A stretch of DNA of 64,000 nt from DATHWB01 sp040880725 (GCA_040880725.1 JBBDHV010000030.1:1-64000), one strand, 5' to 3'. Positions 41,876-51,003 are shown, counted from the first letter of the stretch. The notes: a model not told the origin generated them from the sequence alone. A program made the numbers and translations.

Positions 41876-42546
41876 GTGTTCGACTCCTCCAATGCGCGTG
41901 CCGTCACCACGCCGGTGACGGCCAAAGCGAGGTCAGTGACCACCAGTGTCAGCACCCACGGAAGGGTAGTTCGCCCCCGGACAACCGATTCCAGCGCCTG
42001 GGCCGCCCCCAGCAGCAGTGGGACCGAGACCGGGACGATCAGCAGCGGGGCGAGGGACGTGCGGGTGGCGAGGCCGGCAGTGACGTCGCCGGCAAGTGTC
42101 GACACCATGGCCAGGCCCAGCGCGAACAGCACGAGCACTCCCGCCATCGACCACGGCCGCGCGATCGGTTCGGGGTCATAGAAGAGCAATACCAGGGGGG
42201 CGGTCACCACGAGAACGACCAGCACCAACGCCGCAGCGGAGAGCACACGACCGGTGAAACGCGCCACAGGGTCGACTCCCAGAAGTGCGAGTTGCCGACG
42301 CTGGGAAGGGGTTTCCATCGCCGACTGTCGCAGCGCGACCTGCATGCCGAACAGCAACCCGACGAGCCAGTAGACGGGGAACGCCAGCGTGGCGAGCCGC
42401 ACGTCGAGGGCGTCGGTGGCGAACGGGACGACGAAGACCGCCGCCGCGGCGAAGGGCACCACGACGGCGACCGTCTCACGAGACCGCCCCTCGACGATCA
42501 GATCGCGCCGCGCGATTGCCAGCGCCTGTGTCCAGAACCTGCTCAC
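41872..42546 (-). CDS. ccmB: CcmB ABC-transporter membrane subunit
   Basis: The 224-residue protein has six hydrophobic segments. RRDLIVEGRSRETVAVVVPF near the N-terminus and FGMQVALRQSAMETPSQRR are typical CcmB sequences. It partners CcmA; the complex uses ATP to release haem-loaded CcmE from CcmC. The start is GTG 42546, overlapping the ccmA stop (GTGA). A longer open frame runs upstream through ccmA but is only a shadow. Confidence 0.92.
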   Translation of the reverse strand: MSRFWTQALAIARRDLIVEGRSRETVAVVVPFAAAAVFVVPFATDALDVRLATLAFPVYWLVGLLFGMQVALRQSAMETPSQRRQLALLGVDPVARFTGRVLSAAALVLVVLVVTAPLVLLFYDPEPIARPWSMAGVLVLFALGLAMVSTLAGDVTAGLATRTSLAPLLIVPVSVPLLLGAAQALESVVRGRTTLPWVLTLVVTDLALAVTGVVTARALEESNT

Positions 42547-43178
42547 GGCGCCTCCGAGTCGAGGATGAGGACCTCGTCGCATTCCGCGCGGAGGCGTGCG
42601 GCGTCGTGGGAAACCATCACGACGGCACCGCCCCGGCGACAGGTGAGATCGGTGAGGGCGCCGACGATGGCGTCGGCGTCCTCGTCGAGGCCGGCATGTG
42701 CCTCGTCGAGGCAGAGCAGATCGGGTCGGCGCATCAGCAACGCCGCGAGGTCGGTACGCCTGCGCATGCCGTTCGAGGACAACCCGGCCCTGCGATGTCC
42801 GGCAGCGGCCAGCCCCACCCGGCCCAGCGCGTCGTCGGCCTCCTCGCGGGACAGCCCGGCGAGGTCGGCGGTGAGGTGAAGGTTCTCCTGCAGTGTGAGA
42901 TCGTCGTACAGGGAAGGCTCGTGGCCCGACCACCCGATTCGAGGTCGAATGTTCCGCACACCGTCCGTCCCGAGTTCTGCCCCGAGCACCCGCCCCTGTC
43001 CGCCGGCAACCGGGACGAGTGTGGCGATCACGCCGAGCAGCGTGGTCTTGCCGACGCCGTTGCGGCCTCCCACACCGACGACCATGCCCGCCTCGACCTG
43101 CAGTCCCACGCCCGACAGCACGGTGGTCGGTCCGAAACGGACGGAGACATCGTCGAGCATCACGATCGGACCAGGCAT
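42543..43178 (-). CDS. ccmA: CcmA ATP-binding subunit
   Basis: The 211-residue ATPase has Walker A GRNGVGKTTLL (about residue 38), Walker B DLLCLDEAHAGLDEDA and switch His in VMVSHDAARL. The ABC signature is degenerate: LSSNGMRRRTDLA instead of LSGGQ. This matches the LSxGMxRR form found in CcmA proteins. It is the first gene of the ccm operon, divergent from the OmpR-type regulator with a 92-bp gap. Confidence 0.93.
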   Translation of the reverse strand: MPGPIVMLDDVSVRFGPTTVLSGVGLQVEAGMVVGVGGRNGVGKTTLLGVIATLVPVAGGQGRVLGAELGTDGVRNIRPRIGWSGHEPSLYDDLTLQENLHLTADLAGLSREEADDALGRVGLAAAGHRRAGLSSNGMRRRTDLAALLMRRPDLLCLDEAHAGLDEDADAIVGALTDLTCRRGGAVVMVSHDAARLRAECDEVLILDSEAP

Positions 43179-43270
43179 CCGGCGAGTGTATGGCGCATGT
43201 CCCGGGGGGACAGAAACAGTTCCGAAACCGTCGTGGGTTGACGCAGTACCGGGACGTGTCGCCCCATACG

Positions 43271-43969
43271 ATGTCGTGTGTGGCTACCCGATCCGACCGC
43301 ATACTCGTCATCGACGACGAACCGAGAGTGCGCCAGGTGGTCGCCGCCTACCTCGAACGTGAGGGATTCCGGGTGGATCAGGCCGCCGACGCGTCCGAGG
43401 CACGGGCGCTGCTGGCAGGCCCGCCTCCCGACCTGGTGGTGTTGGACGTCATGTTTCCCGGCGCCTCCGGACTCGACCTCCTTGCCGAGCTGCGGTCGTC
43501 TTCGGATCTTCCGGTGATCCTGCTCACCGCCAGGGCCGAGGAGGCCGACCGGGTGACCGGCCTGGAGTTGGGAGCGGACGACTACGTGGTCAAGCCGTTC
43601 TCGCCGAGGGAACTCGTTGCCCGCGTCCGCGCGGTGCTGCGGCGCACCCGTCGCCGTCCCGAAGTCGGGCGCATCGAACACTCCGAACTCGTGATCGACG
43701 TTGCGGCACGGGAGGTGAGCGTTTCCGGCCGAGCCGTCGACCTGACCGCCAAGGAATTCGACCTCCTCGTCCACATGGCCGGGCGGCCCCGCGAGGTGTT
43801 CAGCCGCAACCAGCTCCTCGAGGACGTCTGGGACTCGTCGTCGGATTGGCAGGACCCCGCGACGGTGACCGTCCACATCCGCCGGCTCCGCACCAAGCTC
43901 GAACCCGACTCGACCGAGTCGCGGTGGCTCGAGACCGTGTGGGGCGTCGGATACCGGTTTCGACCGTGA
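43271..43969 (+). CDS. OmpR/PhoB-type response regulator
   Basis: The 232-residue protein has a receiver domain (ILVIDDEPRVRQ, phospho-Asp in LVVLDVMFPG, Lys in YVVKPFSPRE). A winged-helix output domain follows (DLTAKEFDLLVHMAGRPREV, VTVHIRRLRTKLEPD, WGVGYRFRP). It binds promoter DNA when phosphorylated by the kinase encoded next, whose GTG overlaps this stop (GTGA). Position upstream of the divergent ccm operon makes regulation of that operon possible but unproven. GTG 43280 is an alternative start. Confidence 0.93.
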   Translation: MSCVATRSDRILVIDDEPRVRQVVAAYLEREGFRVDQAADASEARALLAGPPPDLVVLDVMFPGASGLDLLAELRSSSDLPVILLTARAEEADRVTGLELGADDYVVKPFSPRELVARVRAVLRRTRRRPEVGRIEHSELVIDVAAREVSVSGRAVDLTAKEFDLLVHMAGRPREVFSRNQLLEDVWDSSSDWQDPATVTVHIRRLRTKLEPDSTESRWLETVWGVGYRFRP

Positions 43970-45123
43970 TCCGCCTCGTTGCCGCCGTGGCCGCGATCGT
44001 CGCCGGCGTGCTCCTCCTCACCGAGGTGTCGATGCAGCCGACCGCCGAGGAGCGTCGGTCGCTGGCGACGATCTACGCAGTGGCGGCGATCGTGACGGTC
44101 CTGGTCTTCGTCTGCGGACGGGCGATGAGCACCCGTCTGCGGTCGCTGGGTTCGTCGCTGCAGGTCATTGCCATCGCGTCCGTCGGTGTCGCGAGTCTCG
44201 CGGTGTTCCTCGCCGCCCAGACCATGTTTCTCTCCGTGCACGACCGGAATCTCGTGCTCGCCGCGCTCGTGCTGGGCGTCGGGCTTGGTTCGGCGTTGGC
44301 GATCGCCTTCGGTCGGCAGGCCGGAGAGGACCTGGCACGAGTCAGTGATGCGGCAACTCGGGTCGCCTCCGGAGAGCTCTCCGCTCGCGCAGGTGTCATC
44401 CGCCGGGATGAGGTGGGCCGCTTGGCCGAGGCGTTCGACGCCATGGCCGGCCAACTCGACGCTGCCCATAGGGAGCGGGCCGTGTTCATGGCTTCGGTGG
44501 GTCATGACTTGCGGACTCCACTGGCGTCACTGCAGGCGATGATCGAGGCGGCGCAGGACCAGGTGGTCGAGGTCGACGACAGGTTGCTGTCCAGCATGGA
44601 GCGCGACATCGCTCATCTGTCCCGACTCGTCGAAGACCTGTTCCTGTTCTCACGGACCGAGGCGGGGACGATCGAGCTCCGCCTCGAGACCGTCGATCTG
44701 GCAGACCTGGCGGATGAAACCGCCGAGGTGCTGGCACCCATCGCCGCGAAGCGGGATGTGACCATCGAGACAGTGGGTAACGGCAGGGTGACGATCCAGG
44801 CTGATCCGTGGGCACTGGGGCGGGTTCTGCGAAATATCGTCGACAACGCGGTGCGTTTCTCTCCTGATGGTGGCGTCGTACGGATCGGGGTCGACCGGAT
44901 CGACGGCCGGGGGGTCGTCACGGTGTCCGACGATGGACCAGGGTTCCACGAAGAAATACGCGCAGTGGCGTTCGAGCGGTTCCGTCGGGGCGATGCTGCG
45001 AGGAGCAGGGACGGTTCAGGGTCTGGCCTCGGGCTGGCCATCGCCCGCGGACTGGTCGAAGCTCACGGTGGGGCGGTTTCCATCGAGGATGGTCCCGGCG
45101 GGCGGGTACGCGTCAATCTGTGA
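43966..45123 (+). CDS. Sensor histidine kinase, partner of the OmpR-type regulator
   Basis: The 385-residue kinase has four short hydrophobic helices in the first 120 residues. A HAMP-like linker follows (RVASGELSARAGVIRRDEVG), then HisKA with the phospho-acceptor in VGHDLRTPLASLQAM. HATPase motifs are NIVDNAVRFSPDGG, DDGPGFHEEI, GSGLGLAIARG. There is little extracytoplasmic sequence, so the signal is probably sensed in the membrane. The last 61 bp overlap the convergent Lgt-like gene. Confidence 0.93.
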   Translation: MIRLVAAVAAIVAGVLLLTEVSMQPTAEERRSLATIYAVAAIVTVLVFVCGRAMSTRLRSLGSSLQVIAIASVGVASLAVFLAAQTMFLSVHDRNLVLAALVLGVGLGSALAIAFGRQAGEDLARVSDAATRVASGELSARAGVIRRDEVGRLAEAFDAMAGQLDAAHRERAVFMASVGHDLRTPLASLQAMIEAAQDQVVEVDDRLLSSMERDIAHLSRLVEDLFLFSRTEAGTIELRLETVDLADLADETAEVLAPIAAKRDVTIETVGNGRVTIQADPWALGRVLRNIVDNAVRFSPDGGVVRIGVDRIDGRGVVTVSDDGPGFHEEIRAVAFERFRRGDAARSRDGSGSGLGLAIARGLVEAHGGAVSIEDGPGGRVRVNL

Positions 45124-45764
45124 CCGGCGACTGCGATCACGACGCCCACCACCACTGCCGCGAGGTACCACTCGACCGGACCGCCGGAAATGGACACCCT
45201 GAGGGGTTCGGTCAAGGCGCGGACGCCTCCCGCGGCGGCGATGCCGAGCCCGGTTGCCGTCCATGGACGGGTTGGGAATCCCGCGACGAGGACGGCCGCG
45301 ACGACCATGCCGATCGCGGCGTAGAGCTCGACCGGGTGACGTGTCACCGCGGTACCGGCAGAGGTCATCGCCCACGGGACATCGGAGACAGTCCCGAGGC
45401 AGGTGCCGCGCCAGAGGCAGCCACCGTGCCATCCCGCCAGACCGGCCAACGCCGCAGGTGCGAGCTGATCGAGGGCGGTGGGCAGCCGGTGGCGGTGGGT
45501 CCAGGCCAACGTCGCGAGTGCGCCGAGGGTGGCGAAGACGGTCGAGACGCCGCCGCGCACGATCAGGATGTCCCCGGGGCGGAGCAACGGGTTGACCCCC
45601 GTCCCGATCATCGCCGCCACCCTCCCGACTGCGAGACCCACCGCCGCCGCGCCGATCAGGGCGTCGGTGGGGCGGTCGACCTCCACACGGCGGGCGAGAA
45701 GACGATTGGTGACCCAGACTGCGGCGGCGCCGGTCAGCGCGGCAGCAAGCAGAGTGAGCTCCAT
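45063..45764 (-). CDS. Lgt-like (prolipoprotein diacylglyceryl transferase family) membrane protein
   Basis: The 233-residue membrane protein has about six helices. It shows Lgt-like signatures: GGCLWRGTCLGTVSDVPWA (compare Lgt GC..G motif before DLPWA) and TRHPVELYAAIG (compare HPxQLYE). It is shorter than a usual Lgt (about 260-300 residues) and lacks a clear GRxxNFxNGE signature, so it may be a divergent paralogue. It is paired with a TlpA-type lipoprotein gene (TGATG overlap), which suggests a specific role in that protein's lipidation or export. Its 3' end overlaps the kinase gene by 61 bp. Confidence 0.7.
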   Translation of the reverse strand: MELTLLAAALTGAAAVWVTNRLLARRVEVDRPTDALIGAAAVGLAVGRVAAMIGTGVNPLLRPGDILIVRGGVSTVFATLGALATLAWTHRHRLPTALDQLAPAALAGLAGWHGGCLWRGTCLGTVSDVPWAMTSAGTAVTRHPVELYAAIGMVVAAVLVAGFPTRPWTATGLGIAAAGGVRALTEPLRVSISGGPVEWYLAAVVVGVVIAVAGHRLTRTRPPGPSSMETAPP

Positions 45765-46237
45765 CAGTCCTCGGCCAGGAGGTCGTCGATTCCGAGTGCG
45801 AGGGCGCTGTCGTCGATCACGCCGAAATGGGTTCGCATGATCTCGCCTCCTGGGCGGACGAACACAGTCACCGGAAGCCCGGTGGCGCCGAGATGTCCTC
45901 GGATCGCACCGGATCTGTCGAACCGGTTGTCGAATCTCAGTTCGAACTCGTCGAGGAAGGTGAGCGCGTCGGACTGTGTGTCTTCGGTCGCCACGCCGAG
46001 GAACGTCACGTCATCACCGAAGGTGGCGTGAGCCTCCCGCAGCAGCGGTGCCTCGGAACGGCACGGGATGCACCACGACGCCCACAGGTTCACGACCATC
46101 GGCCGTGGCGAGGCTTCGACCATCGCCTGGAATTCATCGACGGTGATCGGGTCCAGTTCACCATCGATGGGCGACATCTCATCCGAGCATGCACCGAGCA
46201 CGGCGACGATGACGATGACGATGACGGCTCGGCGCAT
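45764..46237 (-). CDS. TlpA-family thioredoxin-fold lipoprotein
   Basis: The 157-residue product has a lipobox (VLGACSD, Cys about residue 17) and a redoxin domain. The active site is LWASWCIPCRSEAP and the cis-Pro region is GATGLPVTVFVRPGGE. It is an extracytoplasmic thiol:disulfide reductase, possibly serving cytochrome c maturation encoded nearby. The Lgt-like gene follows with a one-base overlap. It is the Cys-containing counterpart to the TGA-interrupted TlpA gene at 30.2 kb. Confidence 0.9.
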   Translation of the reverse strand: MRRAVIVIVIVAVLGACSDEMSPIDGELDPITVDEFQAMVEASPRPMVVNLWASWCIPCRSEAPLLREAHATFGDDVTFLGVATEDTQSDALTFLDEFELRFDNRFDRSGAIRGHLGATGLPVTVFVRPGGEIMRTHFGVIDDSALALGIDDLLAED

Positions 46238-46284
46238 TCGGGCATGCTGGCACGACCGCCCGTCAAGCTCATGTCGGCCGTGTC

Positions 46285-46893
46285 TCAGCCGCGTCGTCCT
46301 TCGAGCACGTCGAGGACGATGTCCGGGTCGATGCCCCGCTCGGCGAGGACGACCAGCGTGTGATACACCAGGTCCGCGACCTCTTCGGCGACTCGGCGAT
46401 CATCGGCTTTCCCGGCGGCGTGGTCTTTGGCGGCGAGCAGCACCTCGACGGCCTCCTCGGCGACCTTGCGGCCCGGACCCTCGGGGCCGTCCTCGAGGAG
46501 CGAGGTCGTATACGAGCCGGCCGGGAGGTTGACAGCCCGGTCGGCGATGACGCTCCACAAGGCATCCAGCCGTGCGAACCCGGCACCCATCGCGTCATCG
46601 TCGAAGCACGTGACCGAACCGGTGTGACAGACCGGACCGGTCGGGCGGGCCATGACAAGGAGAGTGTCGTTGTCGCAGTCCCAGGCCGCAGATACGAACT
46701 CCAGCTGATTCCCACTGGATTCGCCCTTCTGCCACAGCTCGGTGCGCGACCTCGACCAAAACGTGACGAGACCCGACTCGTGGGTCAGCCGGTAGGCGTC
46801 TGCGTTCATCCACGCCAGCATCAGCACCCGGCCGGTATCGGGATCCTGCACGATCGCCGGAACGAGGTCGGTGTCCGACTGCCACTCGGTCAT
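46285..46893 (-). CDS. hisIE: Bifunctional PRA-cyclohydrolase / PRA-pyrophosphohydrolase
   Basis: Catalyses steps 2 and 3 of histidine biosynthesis. The 202-residue fusion has HisI (PRA-CH) at about 1-110 with VTFWSRSRTELWQKGESSGN, the metal-binding DCDNDTLL and Cys in CHTGSVTCF. HisE (PRA-PH) is at about 115-200 with KVAEEAVEVLLAAKD and EVADLVYHTLVVLAERG. The HisI-HisE fusion is unusual for Actinobacteria, where they are often separate. It is the last gene of the his operon; ATG 46893 overlaps the hisF stop. Confidence 0.94.
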   Translation of the reverse strand: MTEWQSDTDLVPAIVQDPDTGRVLMLAWMNADAYRLTHESGLVTFWSRSRTELWQKGESSGNQLEFVSAAWDCDNDTLLVMARPTGPVCHTGSVTCFDDDAMGAGFARLDALWSVIADRAVNLPAGSYTTSLLEDGPEGPGRKVAEEAVEVLLAAKDHAAGKADDRRVAEEVADLVYHTLVVLAERGIDPDIVLDVLEGRRG

Positions 46894-47657
46894 GGCGCAC
46901 TCCGAACCGGGATTCCTGCACGTGCCATCGCCGCTTTCACCGTGGCGATGTCGATCTCGCGGCGGTGAAAGATGGAAGCTGCGAGCACCGCAGACGCGCC
47001 GCCGTCGGTCACAGCGGCCACGCAGTGGTCGACTGTCCCCGCCCCGCCGGACGCGATGACCGGGACCTCGACGGCGTCGGAGACGGCCCTGGTCAGTTCG
47101 ATGTCGAAGCCGTCCTTGGTGCCGTCTGCGTCCATCGATGTGAGGAGGATTTCGCCGGCTCCACGCTCGACCCCCTCGATTGCCCAGGCGATCGCATCCC
47201 GGCCGGTGGGCGTTCTCCCGCCGTTGACCACGACGTCGAATCCGCCGGCGGGGCGGCGACGGGCGTCGATGGCGAGAACGACGCACTGGCGTCCGAACCG
47301 GGCGGCGCACTCACTGATGAGTTCGGGCCTCGCCGTGGCGGCAGTGTTCACGCCCACTTTGTCGGCACCGGCCCGCAATGTGGCTTTCATGTCGTCTGGG
47401 GTGCGGACACCACCCCCCACGGTCAGCGGGACGAAGACGTTCTCGGCGGTACGACGGACGACGTCGAGCATCGTCGGTCGTCCGTCCGGCGAGGCGGAGA
47501 TGTCGAGATAACAGATCTCGTCCGCCCCCTCTGCCGCGTAGCGCTCGGCCAGTTCCACCGGGTCGCCCTCGTCGGTGAGGTTGACGAAGTTGACGCCTTT
47601 GACGACCCGTCCGTCCCGGACGTCGAGACACGGGATCACCCTGGTGCGCACGTTCAT
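46890..47657 (-). CDS. hisF: Imidazole glycerol phosphate synthase, cyclase subunit
   Basis: The 255-residue TIM barrel uses ammonia delivered by HisH to make IGP and AICAR from PRFAR. Catalytic Asp11 lies in IPCLDVRDGRVVKG, and the second Asp in VLAIDARRRPAGG. Phosphate sites are VGGGVRTPDD and VIASGGAGTVDH. It is coupled to hisH and hisIE by 4-bp overlaps. Confidence 0.97.
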   Translation of the reverse strand: MNVRTRVIPCLDVRDGRVVKGVNFVNLTDEGDPVELAERYAAEGADEICYLDISASPDGRPTMLDVVRRTAENVFVPLTVGGGVRTPDDMKATLRAGADKVGVNTAATARPELISECAARFGRQCVVLAIDARRRPAGGFDVVVNGGRTPTGRDAIAWAIEGVERGAGEILLTSMDADGTKDGFDIELTRAVSDAVEVPVIASGGAGTVDHCVAAVTDGGASAVLAASIFHRREIDIATVKAAMARAGIPVRSAP

Positions 47658-48268
47658 GCCCGTGCTCGGATCGTCGACGCCACGAAGTTCCCGAGCATCG
47701 CCAGACCGACGGGTCCCGAACGCTCGGGATGAAACTGGGTTCCCGCCACGAGTCCGCTGCGAACCGCAGCAACAAAAGGCCGGCCGTGAGACGAGCGAGC
47801 GATGACGACGTCGGCCGAACTCGGCACCGGAGCGTAGGAGTGCACGAAATACACCTCCGGGGACGGGTCGAGACCGTCGAACAGCGGGTCCGGCTCCGTG
47901 TCGAGGACGTTCCAGCCGATGTGGGGGAGCGTCGGCGCATCCCGCAGCCTTTCGGTGGTGCCTTCGATCAGGCCGAGCCCGACCGCACCGTCCTCTGCCG
48001 ACCCCTCGAAGAGCACCTGCATTCCCACACAGATCCCGAGGAGCGGGTGCGGCCAGTCCTTCAGCACAGGCTCGAAGCCGCCGGAGCGGATCCCGTCCAT
48101 GACGGTGGCAGTCGCCCCCACCCCGGGGAGGACGACGCCCGCGGAACCGTCGAGGTCGTCGGGGGAGGTGGCGATGCGTACGGAGGCTCCGACACGTTCG
48201 AGCCCGCGCGCGATCGATATCAGATTGCCCGCACCGTGGTCGATGACTGCGATGAGCGGCCGCGTCAT
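47654..48268 (-). CDS. hisH: Imidazole glycerol phosphate synthase, glutamine amidotransferase subunit
   Basis: The 204-residue class-I glutamine amidotransferase supplies ammonia to HisF. The nucleophile Cys is in LLGICVGMQVLFEGS (about residue 80). The catalytic His-Glu pair is in GTQFHPERSGPVG, and the oxyanion strand is VVLPGVGATAT. Its stop overlaps the start of hisF, and a 10-bp gap separates it from hisB. Confidence 0.96.
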   Translation of the reverse strand: MTRPLIAVIDHGAGNLISIARGLERVGASVRIATSPDDLDGSAGVVLPGVGATATVMDGIRSGGFEPVLKDWPHPLLGICVGMQVLFEGSAEDGAVGLGLIEGTTERLRDAPTLPHIGWNVLDTEPDPLFDGLDPSPEVYFVHSYAPVPSSADVVIARSSHGRPFVAAVRSGLVAGTQFHPERSGPVGLAMLGNFVASTIRARA

Positions 48269-48278
48269 GGGAGTCCGC

Positions 48279-48869
48279 TCACGTCAATGTGCCTTTCGTC
48301 GACGCCACTCCGCTGCGGCGGGGATCCGCGGTGACGGCGGCGCGCAGTGACCTGGCGAGCGCCTTGAATCCCGCCTCGGCAACATGGTGATCGTTGAAGC
48401 CGGTGACGGTGAGGTGGATGGAGAACCCGCCGGTGCGCGCCAGCGACTCGATGGCATGTGACAGGTTCTGGGTGGAGCAGTTGCCGATCGAAGACTGTCG
48501 GAAGGCCATGTCGATGACGGCGTACGGTCGGCCGCTCAGATCGATGGCACAGCGTGCCAACGCCTCGTCCATGGGGACGGACGCATCGCCGAAGCGCTGA
48601 ATACCGGCACGGTCGCCGAGGGCATCGGACAGCGCTGACCCCAACGCCAGGGCGGTGTCTTCGACGGTGTGGTGGTCGTCGATCTCCAAGTCTCCCTTGG
48701 TGGCGATCCGCAGGTCGAACAGGGCGTGTGATCCGAGGGAGGTGAGAAGGTGGTCGAAGAATCCGACGCCCGTGTCGACGGACACGACTCCTGCACCGTC
48801 GAGATCGAGTTCGACCTCGACCGCGGTTTCCTTGGTGGTGCGATCCACCCGGCTCGTTCGGGACATCAT
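48279..48869 (-). CDS. hisB: Imidazoleglycerol-phosphate dehydratase
   Basis: The 196-residue monofunctional HisB dehydrates IGP to imidazole-acetol phosphate. Manganese ligands lie in FFDHLLTSLGSHA, DDHHTVEDTALALG and FNDHHVAEAGFKALAR. The C-terminal RRSGVASTKGTL is the family end. There is no fused phosphatase domain, as usual in Actinobacteria. It starts at ATG 48869, overlapping the hisD stop; ATG 48866 is an alternative. Confidence 0.96.
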   Translation of the reverse strand: MMSRTSRVDRTTKETAVEVELDLDGAGVVSVDTGVGFFDHLLTSLGSHALFDLRIATKGDLEIDDHHTVEDTALALGSALSDALGDRAGIQRFGDASVPMDEALARCAIDLSGRPYAVIDMAFRQSSIGNCSTQNLSHAIESLARTGGFSIHLTVTGFNDHHVAEAGFKALARSLRAAVTADPRRSGVASTKGTLT

Positions 48870-50161
48870 TTCTCCTGTGGTCGTTCGAAGCGGATCCTGG
48901 CAGCGAGAGCGTGGGCGTCGAGGCCTTCGGCCTCGGCGAGACCGGTGATCGTCGGAAGGAGAGTTCGCAGACCGCCTTCGTCGAGCGTCTGAAACTGTGT
49001 CCACGAACCGAAGTCCTCAACCGCGAGCGGCCCACAGGCGGCGGCAAGCCCACCAGTCGGGAGGACGTGGTTGGCGCCGGTGGCGTAGTCGCCTGCGGAT
49101 TCCGGTGACCACCGTCCGATGTACACCGAGCCCGCGGCGCGTATTTCTCTGCCGGCCGCTTCGGGCGATGCGGTGTGGACCGACACATGCTCGCCGGCGT
49201 AGCGGTTGGCGATGTCGATCATCGTCGCACGGTCGTCCACGAGGACTGAGACTCCATGGGAGCCGAGTGCCTGTTCGAGAATGGCCCCGCGGCGAACGCG
49301 TCCGAGCAACTCGGTGATCGCCTCGTCGACCTGGTCGGCGAGCTGCGGGTCGTCGGTGACGAGGATGGCGGGGGAGTCGGGGCCGTGCTCGGCCTGGCAC
49401 AGGAGGTCCGCGGCCACCAGATACGGATCAGCGGTGTCGTCGGCGATCACCAGGACCTCGCTGGGGCCGGCCGGAAGGTCGATCGCGACAGTTCCGTAGA
49501 CGGCCAACTTGGCCGCAGTCACCCAGCTGTTGCCGGGTCCAACGATCTTCTGGACGGGTCGTAGGTCTCCGGCGCCGTGCGCGAGTGCGGCGACCGCCTG
49601 GGCTCCTCCGACCGCCCACAGCTCGTCGACCTCGAGGATGGCGCACGCTGCAGCCAGCGTCGGATCGACCGAGCCGTCCGCAGCTGCGGGCGACGCGACG
49701 ACGACTTCGGTGACGCCTGCGACGCGGGCAGGAACCACGGTCATCACCACGGTCGACGGATACGCCGCCTTTCCTCCCGGGACGTAGCAGCCGACCCGAT
49801 CGAGGGGTGACCACCTCCGCTCGATGCGGACCCCGGGTGTCGGCTCGGTGACCGTTGGCACGGGCTTCTGGGTGCGGTGATAGATCTCGACGGCAGAGGC
49901 CGACGCGTGGATCGCGTCCTGGACGTTGGCAGGGGTGGCCGCACGCGCGGTCTGAAGCTCCTCGGTCGTGACCCGTCGGAATCCGCCTCCGAAGCGCTCG
50001 GCGTACTCGACGACGGCCGCAGTTCCCCGTGCACCGACGTCGTCACAGATCCGTATCGCACCGGCGCGCACTTCTGGGTCAGGAACCGCACTGCGCCGCA
50101 GGAGTTGGCTGCGCGCGGTGTCGTCGGCATCGGACCACACCAGACGTCGGAGAAGAGTCAT
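48866..50161 (-). CDS. hisD: Histidinol dehydrogenase
   Basis: The 431-residue enzyme oxidises histidinol to histidine in two NAD-dependent steps. VGCYVPGGKAAYPSTVVMT is the NAD/zinc-proximal signature. PAGPSEVLVIADDTADPYLV and LLCQAEHGPDS contain zinc ligands and catalytic residues, and AGEHVSVHTASPEA follows. Length is normal. It overlaps hisG and hisB by 4 bp each. Confidence 0.97.
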   Translation of the reverse strand: MTLLRRLVWSDADDTARSQLLRRSAVPDPEVRAGAIRICDDVGARGTAAVVEYAERFGGGFRRVTTEELQTARAATPANVQDAIHASASAVEIYHRTQKPVPTVTEPTPGVRIERRWSPLDRVGCYVPGGKAAYPSTVVMTVVPARVAGVTEVVVASPAAADGSVDPTLAAACAILEVDELWAVGGAQAVAALAHGAGDLRPVQKIVGPGNSWVTAAKLAVYGTVAIDLPAGPSEVLVIADDTADPYLVAADLLCQAEHGPDSPAILVTDDPQLADQVDEAITELLGRVRRGAILEQALGSHGVSVLVDDRATMIDIANRYAGEHVSVHTASPEAAGREIRAAGSVYIGRWSPESAGDYATGANHVLPTGGLAAACGPLAVEDFGSWTQFQTLDEGGLRTLLPTITGLAEAEGLDAHALAARIRFERPQEK

Positions 50162-51003
50162 CCGAGAACCTGGGTGATCGGAAGCACGAGAATGCCCCGG
50201 CCCCCTGCGGTCTCGAGGCGCGGTAACAGGTTCCAGACGTCACCGGCGGACACCACCGAGTGGATCGCCACCCAGCCTTCTTCGGCGAGCGGCACGACCG
50301 TCGGTGCTTCGAGCCCCGGAATGATGCGGGCGATCTCGGGGACTGCGGACTGCGGGGCGTTGAGGACGATGTACCGCTTGGAGCGTGCTCCGACCACCGA
50401 ACGCAGTGCCGTTTCGAGCCGGGCGGCCTCGGCGTGGGAGTGATCTGCCCGCCACACCAGCACCGCCTGGGACTCGAGCAGCGTGCCGATCTCGCGCAGT
50501 CCGTTGACGACGAGCGTCGAACCGGTGGAGACGAGATCGACGATCGCGTCCGCAATGCCCAGTTTCGGTGCGACCTCCACCGAACCGCGCAGCTGGACCA
50601 CGTCGACCGAGATCCCGCGCTCGTCGAAGAAGCTCTGGGCGATGTGGGGGTGGGAGGTGGCGAGGCGGCGGCCGGCCAGATCCTCGAAGCTCGTGGCGTC
50701 AGAGGTGCTGGGGACGGCGGCGGACACCCGGCAATGCCCGAAGCCCAATTCCAGGACCTGCTCGAGCTCGGAGCCGTCCTCGGCGAGAAGGTCCTGGCCG
50801 GTGATTCCCGCGTCCGCGACTCCGTCGTCGACCAATTCGGGAATGTCTTCGGTTCGCACGAACAGCAACTCGATGGAGGCATTGCGGACGCGGGCAGTGA
50901 GCGAGCGGTCGGTCACTTCGAAGCTGAGACCGGCATCTTTGAGGAGCCGGATGGTGGGTTCGTTGAGGCGGCCCTTGTTGGGCACGGCAAGGCGGACCGT
51001 CAT
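50158..51003 (-). CDS. hisG: ATP phosphoribosyltransferase, long form
   Basis: This is the first, feedback-controlled enzyme of histidine synthesis (ATP + PRPP to PR-ATP). The 281-residue length, with a C-terminal ACT-like regulatory domain (about 210-281), marks the long HisG that needs no HisZ. Motifs: VRLAVPNKGRLNEPT at the start, and DAIVDLVSTGSTLVVNGL (PRPP loop). ATG 51003 is the family start and overlaps the upstream yerC-like stop (ATGA). Confidence 0.96.
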   Translation of the reverse strand: MTVRLAVPNKGRLNEPTIRLLKDAGLSFEVTDRSLTARVRNASIELLFVRTEDIPELVDDGVADAGITGQDLLAEDGSELEQVLELGFGHCRVSAAVPSTSDATSFEDLAGRRLATSHPHIAQSFFDERGISVDVVQLRGSVEVAPKLGIADAIVDLVSTGSTLVVNGLREIGTLLESQAVLVWRADHSHAEAARLETALRSVVGARSKRYIVLNAPQSAVPEIARIIPGLEAPTVVPLAEEGWVAIHSVVSAGDVWNLLPRLETAGGRGILVLPITQVLG

